Source: Dehalococcoidia bacterium (GTDB taxonomy: Bacteria; Chloroflexota; Dehalococcoidia; JACPQF01). Taken from it: a stretch of DNA of 9,865 bases. Of the stretch, positions 5,831 to 9,865 are shown piece after piece (position 1 is the stretch's first letter; every line of letters starts with the position of its first letter). Below the pieces are notes generated by a model. The model saw only the letters and a program-made list of their open reading frames with translations, was not told where the DNA came from and did not search any database. A program made the position numbers and the translations under genes. The stretch spans positions 1-9,865 of the forward strand of contig JAUSEJ010000443.1 in the NCBI GenBank assembly GCA_030650265.1. Direction: 5' to 3'.

Positions 5831-6265
5831 ATGAGCAAAGGAACGGTAGGGTTTATTGGAGCAGTAGTCCTGTTTGTGGCCATAGCCGTGACGTGGGCAA
5901 GGGTGGGAGGCTTTGCCCACGCCTACCAGGAAACCGACACGAAAGTATGGGCCGATCTGACACCTCAGTTCGCCTCAACCTCCCTGTGTCAGGGTTGCCA
6001 CCCGGATCTGGCCAAAATATGGGAGGCCGGAAAGCACTCGATGGTAAATTGCCAGGTTTGCCATGGCCCCGCTCAGAAGCATACCCAGGGCGAGGGAAAG
6101 CCAACAAAGGACACTTCCCAGGCGCTATGCGCCTATTGTCACAGCACGGTTACCGGCAGACCTGACACATTCCCGACGGTGGTCGTGAGTGTACACGCCG
6201 GAGAGAAACTCTGTGTGACCTGTCACAACCCGCATGCGCCGGTAGGACGGTCAAGAGGAAAGTGA
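5831..6265 (+). CDS. membrane-anchored tetrahaem cytochrome c
   Basis: A 144-residue cytochrome. I take the ATG at 5831 because GGAGAGGA lies seven bases before it; a GTG at 5825 is too close. Residues 6-24 are an uncleaved anchor or signal peptide (VGFIGAVVLFVAIAVTWAR), so the rest is outside the membrane. Four CXXCH haem motifs follow at 53-57 (CQGCH), 74-78 (CQVCH), 100-104 (CAYCH) and 128-132 (CVTCH). Four further histidines in the outer part (69, 84, 122, 135) could give bis-His ligation to all four. It is a small electron carrier that would link the ferredoxin/NrfD pair to partners. The stop is followed after one base by the ferredoxin start, showing tight coupling. The size and place resemble DsrJ, but DsrJ has three haems. 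Confidence 0.93.
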   Translation: MSKGTVGFIGAVVLFVAIAVTWARVGGFAHAYQETDTKVWADLTPQFASTSLCQGCHPDLAKIWEAGKHSMVNCQVCHGPAQKHTQGEGKPTKDTSQALCAYCHSTVTGRPDTFPTVVVSVHAGEKLCVTCHNPHAPVGRSRGK

Positions 6266-6266
6266 A

Positions 6267-7079
6267 ATGATAAAGGAACTTACGCGGCGAAACTTCTTGA
6301 AATATGGTTTGGGGAGCCTGGCCATCGCTTCCTTTGCCCCTCCAGCCCTGACAGCGCTGGCCAAAGAGACCGTGCCACAAGGCATCCAGACCCTGAGCAA
6401 GGCAGCGACGAGCTCGACCGCCTCGGATTGGGCATTTGTGGTTGACATCACCAAGTGTATTGGCTGTGGAAGATGCGTCATGGCCTGCAAGCTGGAAAAT
6501 CACGTGCCAATTGACCCGGACCTCAACAGAACTTGGATAGAAAGATACGCGGTCGACGCTGACGGCGAGATATACAGCGATTCTCCTCATGCGGGAGTGA
6601 ATGGATTCCCCGCAAAGCTGGAGACGAAAGAAGACCTTCAGGCGACAAAGAGTTTCTTCGTACCGAAGCTTTGCAACCAATGCGAACATGCGCCATGCAT
6701 CTCTGTCTGTCCCGTCAACGCCTCTCACAAGACGAGCGAGGGCGTCGTGCTTATCGACCAAAGCCGCTGCATAGGTTGCCGGTACTGTATTGTGGCCTGC
6801 CCATACGGGGCCCGCTACCTGTTGCCCGATCACGCGGTTACACCGACCGGCAATTCCCGCGTGGCAGACAAGTGTACTTGGTGTTACCATCGCACCACCA
6901 AGGGTCTCAAGCCTGCCTGCGTCGAGGCGTGTCCAAGGGGAGCCCGGCTCTTCGGCAATCGACGAGATGAGAACGACCCCGTGGCCAAGATTCTCAAGGA
7001 AAAAGAAGTTCACGTCCTGAAGCCCGCCTTGGGCACGAAACCACACGTATTCTACATCGGCCTGCAAGATTGGCTATAG
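6267..7079 (+). CDS. Tat-exported ferredoxin-like subunit with four [4Fe-4S] motifs (DmsB/NrfC/DsrO type)
   Basis: A 270-residue iron-sulfur subunit. The N-terminus has a twin-arginine signal, TRRNFLK at 6-12, followed by the hydrophobic stretch GLGSLAIASFAPPAL, so the folded protein is exported. Sixteen cysteines form four complete cluster motifs: 64-74 (CIGCGRCVMAC), 136-148 (CNQCEHAPCISVC), 168-178 (CIGCRYCIVAC) and 203-222 (CTWC, an 11-residue gap, CVEAC). None is missing. Such subunits relay electrons between an NrfD-type quinone-binding protein and a periplasmic redox partner. The gene starts one base after the cytochrome stop (RBS AGAGGAAAG) and is followed after 19 bases by the NrfD gene. 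No molybdopterin catalytic subunit is adjacent. Whether it is closest to NrfC, DsrO or PsrB cannot be settled here. Confidence 0.93.
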   Translation: MIKELTRRNFLKYGLGSLAIASFAPPALTALAKETVPQGIQTLSKAATSSTASDWAFVVDITKCIGCGRCVMACKLENHVPIDPDLNRTWIERYAVDADGEIYSDSPHAGVNGFPAKLETKEDLQATKSFFVPKLCNQCEHAPCISVCPVNASHKTSEGVVLIDQSRCIGCRYCIVACPYGARYLLPDHAVTPTGNSRVADKCTWCYHRTTKGLKPACVEACPRGARLFGNRRDENDPVAKILKEKEVHVLKPALGTKPHVFYIGLQDWL

Positions 7080-7098
7080 TAAATCAGGAGGTCCTGTC

Positions 7099-8331
7099 AT
7101 GAAACAAATCGCTACAAGAAGTCCTTTTCCGGCAGCCTTGCCAGCGCTTCTCAACGTGAGAAGCGCCTGGTTTCCCAAGTCGGCGCTGGCTCGGGCCATC
7201 CTCGTCATCCTTGTTCTCGGCGTGGCGACGGGATTCTACGCCATCGCTGCCATCTTCATCCACGGGCCGGCCCTTCTCGACGCGACAGACTACATACCCT
7301 GGGGTATCCTAATCTCGACCTACATCTTCTTCGTTCTCAGCAGCACAGGGCTGTGCTTTGTGTCTTCGCTGGGACACGTCTTTGGCATTAAGAAGTTTGA
7401 AGCGATAAGCAAAAGGGCCGTCTTTCTGGCCATCGCCACCATGTTGTCCGGCTTCGTCGCGCTCATCCCCGATTTGGGTCGCCCGGAGAGAATGCTCTTC
7501 TATTTGCTTACGCCTAACTTCACTTCACTCCTCTGGTGGATGGGATTCCTCTACTCGATCTATCTTGTGTTCATGGTTGCCGAGTTCCTTGCCATGCATG
7601 TAGGGAGAATGGACTGGGCGAAGGCCATGGGTATAGGCGGACTGGTTTCGGCCGTCGCTGCACATAGCACTCTCGGCGGAGTGTTCGGTGTGATCATGGC
7701 AAGGCCGTTCTACTTCGGCCCCCTGATGCCCCTCTACTTCCTTCTTACCGCGTTCCTCTCCGGACTGGCAGTGATGTCGCTAGTCGGCGCTGTTACACCT
7801 TGGATGACAGGGAAAAAGATGGACGTGGAGGCCAAGGCTGTAACGCGGGAACTCGGCAAGCTGCTCATCCTTATGCTGGCCATCGCCCTCGTCATCACCG
7901 TCTGGAAGATGCTGGTCGGACTCTATTCCCCCGCCGAGTCGTATCGGGACACCTTTAGCGAAGTGGCCAACAGCGGGCTTTGGCAGGCGGAAGTAACGTT
8001 GGGCCTGTTGATCCCGTTCATCGCGGTAATCGTGGCCGCCTATTACAAGAAGAGCATCGGGCTTATCTCGGCGGCGGCTGTCTTCATACTGGTAGGGCTA
8101 TATATTGGCAGACTCGATATGGTCCTTGCCGGACAGATCATGCCCCTCAAGGTGCTAAGAGATATCAAGTTCACCATGTACGCACCTTCGGCCGCTGAGG
8201 CTTTGAGTGTAGTCGGAGCCCTACTCTTCTGCACCCTAATCTATGCCACTGGCGAGAAATTCTTAGAACTCGCCAAATCGCACCTAGCGGTGGCGCATAC
8301 CGAAGAGGACAGCACAACTGCTCCGCATTAG
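7099..8331 (+). CDS. NrfD/PsrC-family quinone-interacting integral membrane protein
   Basis: A 410-residue membrane protein, with AGGAGGT six bases before the ATG. I count about ten hydrophobic segments, near residues 30-52, 65-87, 105-123, 140-163, 175-198, 205-232, 253-275, 295-317, 320-340 and 368-390. Features typical of the family are DYIPWGILIS at the start of helix two, the LIPDLGRPERM turn, AHSTLGGVFG, and GRLDMVLAGQIMP in the late part. NrfD proteins have no cofactor and exchange electrons and protons between menaquinol and an iron-sulfur partner, here surely the gene just before. The ten-helix size is closer to DsrP or the Hmc and ACIII-type subunits than to the eight-helix PsrC. 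The gene ends 22 bases before a strong hairpin, probably the end of the transcription unit. Confidence 0.93.
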   Translation: MKQIATRSPFPAALPALLNVRSAWFPKSALARAILVILVLGVATGFYAIAAIFIHGPALLDATDYIPWGILISTYIFFVLSSTGLCFVSSLGHVFGIKKFEAISKRAVFLAIATMLSGFVALIPDLGRPERMLFYLLTPNFTSLLWWMGFLYSIYLVFMVAEFLAMHVGRMDWAKAMGIGGLVSAVAAHSTLGGVFGVIMARPFYFGPLMPLYFLLTAFLSGLAVMSLVGAVTPWMTGKKMDVEAKAVTRELGKLLILMLAIALVITVWKMLVGLYSPAESYRDTFSEVANSGLWQAEVTLGLLIPFIAVIVAAYYKKSIGLISAAAVFILVGLYIGRLDMVLAGQIMPLKVLRDIKFTMYAPSAAEALSVVGALLFCTLIYATGEKFLELAKSHLAVAHTEEDSTTAPH

Positions 8332-8353
8332 TCTACGACCCCGCAACCAGACC

Positions 8354-8390
8354 AGACCGACTCATCCTTCCCGGAAGGCTGAGTCGGTCT
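8354..8390 (+). terminator. long hairpin after the NrfD gene, without a U-tract
   Basis: AGACCGACTCA (8354-8364) and TGAGTCGGTCT (8380-8390) pair perfectly over 11 bp. Inside, after one T/C mismatch, CCTTC and GAAGG pair around CCG, giving a nearly continuous 17-bp-long rod. No T-run follows on either strand. It may stop RNA polymerase with help, or protect the 3' end of the mRNA. Confidence 0.55.
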
Positions 8391-8666
8391 GAGCAGCCAG
8401 AGGTGTCATGCCCGGGTGCGCCAGGTATTACGGCGCCGAACTCATCGCCTGCTTGACGGCAGGCCGTTTCCCCCCGGATCAAGTAGCCTACTGACCATGT
8501 TCTGGTTGCCATGGCCCTGATTTAGCCCTTCCGAGCTATCCCCAACACCAATCCGAACTACAACCCCCAGCATCATAGCCCTTTAGAACTGTCTCAATAT
8601 GACTCTCCTAGAACGTCATAAACCATACTGTTGAAGCATGGACACTCCCTCGCGTCGGTCCTAGAA

Positions 8667-8672
8667 TATAAT
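8667..8672 (+). promoter_or_regulatory. possible -10 box of the second redox block
   Basis: A perfect TATAAT lies 119 bases upstream of the next start codon. The bases 17 upstream (ACTCCC) do not resemble a -35 box and there is no TG extension, so this may be chance or may need an activator such as the response regulator. Confidence 0.25.
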
Positions 8673-8790
8673 CAGATGGAAAACAAAGAACCATCGTCGA
8701 ATTAGCCCGGGTGTAGGGACAGAGTACTTAGTCAGGCTATGAAAGCCGTTTCGAGATTGCCTATGCCAAGGGAGAAGGAGGGATAAAACA

Positions 8791-9042
8791 ATGACGGTTT
8801 GGACAATCGGGCTAGCATTCCTGGTGTTCTGGTCTATCGCGGCGGTGGGGCTCTACATAGTCCATTCGAGCGTGAATCGACTACGGCAGTCCCATCCTTT
8901 GAGCCGGTTGAAGCTAAGCGAAGTGCGGTCCATCAATGCCGGTGAATCGGTGCTGGTCATAGCAGACACCCTGCTTTTGCTTCTCGGCCTGGTCCTGGTG
9001 TTTGAAGGTTTCTGGCTAAGCTACACCGTGGTATTTCGGTAG
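8791..9042 (+). CDS. 83-residue two-helix membrane protein
   Basis: A strong GAAGGAGGG precedes the ATG. Helix one covers residues 4-24 (WTIGLAFLVFWSIAAVGLYIV); a basic, polar loop (RLRQSHPLSRLKLSEVRS) leads to helix two at about 55-79 (LLLLLGLVLVFEGFWLSY). A glutamate in an EG-x-W motif sits inside or at the edge of helix two. There are no cysteines. It resembles the protein at 5579 along both helices and shares GLV, then EG-x-W-x-x-Y, with the next gene. It opens the second block, 31 bases before that gene, upstream of a multihaem cytochrome. An accessory membrane subunit is the simplest guess. No named family is recognised. Confidence 0.78.
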   Translation: MTVWTIGLAFLVFWSIAAVGLYIVHSSVNRLRQSHPLSRLKLSEVRSINAGESVLVIADTLLLLLGLVLVFEGFWLSYTVVFR

Positions 9043-9073
9043 GCTTGGCAATCTGTTGAGGGAGGTAAATCCC

Positions 9074-9310
9074 ATGGCAAACATAGAATCTTTGATGGCC
9101 CTTTTAGCTACTATAGGAGTCCTCGGGGTAGGCGGCCAAATCCTCATTCGCAGCGCCGCCGGTATCCTGGGGGATGGCGCCCCCGGTCAGGCACTCCGAT
9201 CCCAAGTGAAGCAGGGCACCCGTGGCCTTGGTGGCCACATCATTTCGCTGATCGTCGGGCTCGTCGTCCTGCAAGAGGGTGTCTGGATGGCCTATTTGCT
9301 CTTGGTCTGA
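9074..9310 (+). CDS. 78-residue two-helix membrane protein
   Basis: The ATG at 9074 has GGGAGG eight bases upstream; a TTG at 9056 lies before that site and is rejected. Helix one is about residues 6-27 (SLMALLATIGVLGVGGQILI). A Gly-rich, partly basic loop follows. Helix two is at 54-77 (HIISLIVGLVVLQEGVWMAY). The helix-two motif GLV, five residues, EG-x-W-x-x-Y matches the 83-residue protein just upstream. There are no cysteines or haem motifs. It lies 31 bases after that gene and 81 bases before the second cytochrome. A paralogous pair forming a small membrane subunit is likely, but function is unknown. Confidence 0.78.
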   Translation: MANIESLMALLATIGVLGVGGQILIRSAAGILGDGAPGQALRSQVKQGTRGLGGHIISLIVGLVVLQEGVWMAYLLLV

Positions 9311-9330
9311 ACCAGGCAACGATTTAGAGG

Positions 9331-9350
9331 CCATGTCGAGGATGACATGG
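9331..9350. repeat. stem-loop between the small membrane gene and the second cytochrome
   Basis: CCATGTC (9331-9337) and GACATGG (9344-9350) form a perfect seven-bp stem with a six-base loop. No T-run follows, so it is more likely an mRNA processing or stability element than a terminator. Confidence 0.4.
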
Positions 9351-9391
9351 ACCCTGAGAAACGCTTTCAGGACTAGAGAGCGAGAAACAGG

Positions 9392-9865
9392 ATGAATGCA
9401 ATGAAGCAAGAATCAGCAAGTCGTCTCAACGTAGTAATAGTGGCCCTCATCGGCGCCATCGCTCTTACATTTATGCTCGCCCGTTCAATCGGCGCCGCGG
9501 CGCCTGACACGGCCGGTGTCGCAGCCGCACCTGACCCGGCCGGTGATGCAATCTGCCTCGGTTGCCATGAAAACACATCAATGACCGTCACAACCACCAG
9601 GGGAGAGAAGATCTCCCTCTCCGTCGACAAAGCGGCACTTGATGCGTCGGTCCACGGCAAACAAATAAGCTGTACGGGCTGTCACAGTGATATCAAAGGC
9701 TTCCCCCATCCAGCCCGGACAATTGCCGACCGACGGAGCTTCGCCATCGAAAGCTACACCTTGTGCCAGCAATGCCACTCGATTGTGTATCAGAAGGCCC
9801 TGGATAGCGTCCACAGCGACATACTCAAGTCCTCAAATCAGAATGCGCCTATGTGTACGGACTGC
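9392..9865 (+). CDS. membrane-anchored multihaem cytochrome c, N-terminal 158 residues, cut by the window edge
   Basis: The frame is open from the ATG at 9392 to the right edge; the ATG at 9401, with AGGA eight bases before it, is an equally good start. Residues 12-31 are a signal anchor (LNVVIVALIGAIALTFMLAR). A Pro/Ala linker with a nine-residue repeat follows (APDTAGV, then APDPAGD). Three complete CXXCH motifs are seen at 55-59 (CLGCH), 94-98 (CTGCH) and 125-129 (CQQCH). A fourth is cut after CTDC at 155-158, where the window ends; a His would complete it. His88, His106 and His141 are possible distal ligands. The spacing and the phrase RSFAIESYTLCQQCH fit multihaem carriers that receive electrons from quinol-linked complexes. 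Total haem number and any fused membrane domain lie outside the window. Confidence 0.88.
   Translation, partial: MNAMKQESASRLNVVIVALIGAIALTFMLARSIGAAAPDTAGVAAAPDPAGDAICLGCHENTSMTVTTTRGEKISLSVDKAALDASVHGKQISCTGCHSDIKGFPHPARTIADRRSFAIESYTLCQQCHSIVYQKALDSVHSDILKSSNQNAPMCTDC
9500..9545 (+). repeat. 27-base tandem repeat in the cytochrome linker
   Basis: GCGCCTGACACGGCCGGTG (9500-9518) recurs as GCACCTGACCCGGCCGGTG (9527-9545), 17 of 19 bases identical, with a 27-base period. It encodes a nine-residue repeat in the linker between the anchor and the first haem, so copy number could vary without breaking the frame. Confidence 0.6.

Larger units (their letters stand above)
8332..8790. other. 459-base spacer between the two redox gene blocks
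   Basis: No gene is seen. The left end holds the strong hairpin described separately (8354-8390) and a smaller one, GCCTGC/GCAGGC with a six-base loop (8447-8464), followed by CCGTTTCCC. A perfect TATAAT stands at 8667-8672, but nothing like a -35 box lies 16-18 bases before it. The last bases carry the ribosome binding site GAAGGAGGG of the next gene. The second block is probably transcribed from within this spacer. Confidence 0.5.

Noticed and set aside
6150..7067. A 305-codon minus-strand open frame
   Set aside because: It lies opposite the ferredoxin gene, whose 16 cysteine motifs are unmistakable. The minus product matches nothing and has no ribosome binding site in context.
5831..8331. 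Naming the trio dsrJOP
   Set aside because: The gene order and sizes fit, but the cytochrome has four CXXCH motifs with spare histidines instead of three haems, and DsrMK is absent from the window. The symbols would overstate what is seen.

Overview
The window looks like a chromosomal segment of an anaerobic or facultative respiratory bacterium with c-type cytochromes. A Chloroflexota (Dehalococcoidia-like) origin is my best guess. It rests only on the gene mix (acyl-CoA dehydrogenase, amidohydrolase, a NarL-type regulator, a Tat ferredoxin plus NrfD module, and a small secreted beta-sandwich protein), not on any marker gene. No rRNA, tRNA, CRISPR array or insertion sequence is visible.

Left part, minus strand (1-3496). 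The 5' part of a Fic-domain protein is cut by the left edge, just before its catalytic motif. Upstream of it lie an amidohydrolase and an acyl-CoA dehydrogenase, 20 bases apart and probably co-transcribed. A 325-base spacer separates these from a small secreted protein with a pre-peptidase-C-like beta domain. Its signal peptide and mature domain lie in two frames joined at a run of seven G. It has a good sigma-70-type promoter (TTGGCT, 17 bases, TATAAT).

Middle (3577-4591), about 1 kb without a convincing gene. It holds a minus-strand promoter (TTGCGG, 17 bases, TATAGT) about 260 bases upstream of a textbook minus-strand Rho-independent terminator, with no good ORF between them: a candidate small RNA. 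It also holds a possible 53-aa ORF, a 10-bp direct repeat, and a hairpin-rich leader in front of the regulator gene.

Right part, plus strand (4592-9865). A NarL/FixJ response regulator is followed by a 35-aa one-helix protein, a 73-aa two-helix protein, a membrane-anchored tetrahaem cytochrome c, a Tat-exported ferredoxin with four [4Fe-4S] motifs, and a 10-helix NrfD-type quinol protein. After a 459-base gap with a strong hairpin come two more two-helix proteins (83 and 78 aa) and a second multihaem cytochrome cut by the right edge. Together they look like a quinone-linked electron-transfer unit: NrfD exchanges electrons with the quinone pool, the ferredoxin relays them, and periplasmic cytochromes pass them on. 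No catalytic (molybdopterin or sulfite reductase) subunit is in view.

The most unusual features are the repeated tiny two-helix proteins, which resemble each other and flank the redox genes, and the promoter-terminator pair that suggests an unannotated RNA.
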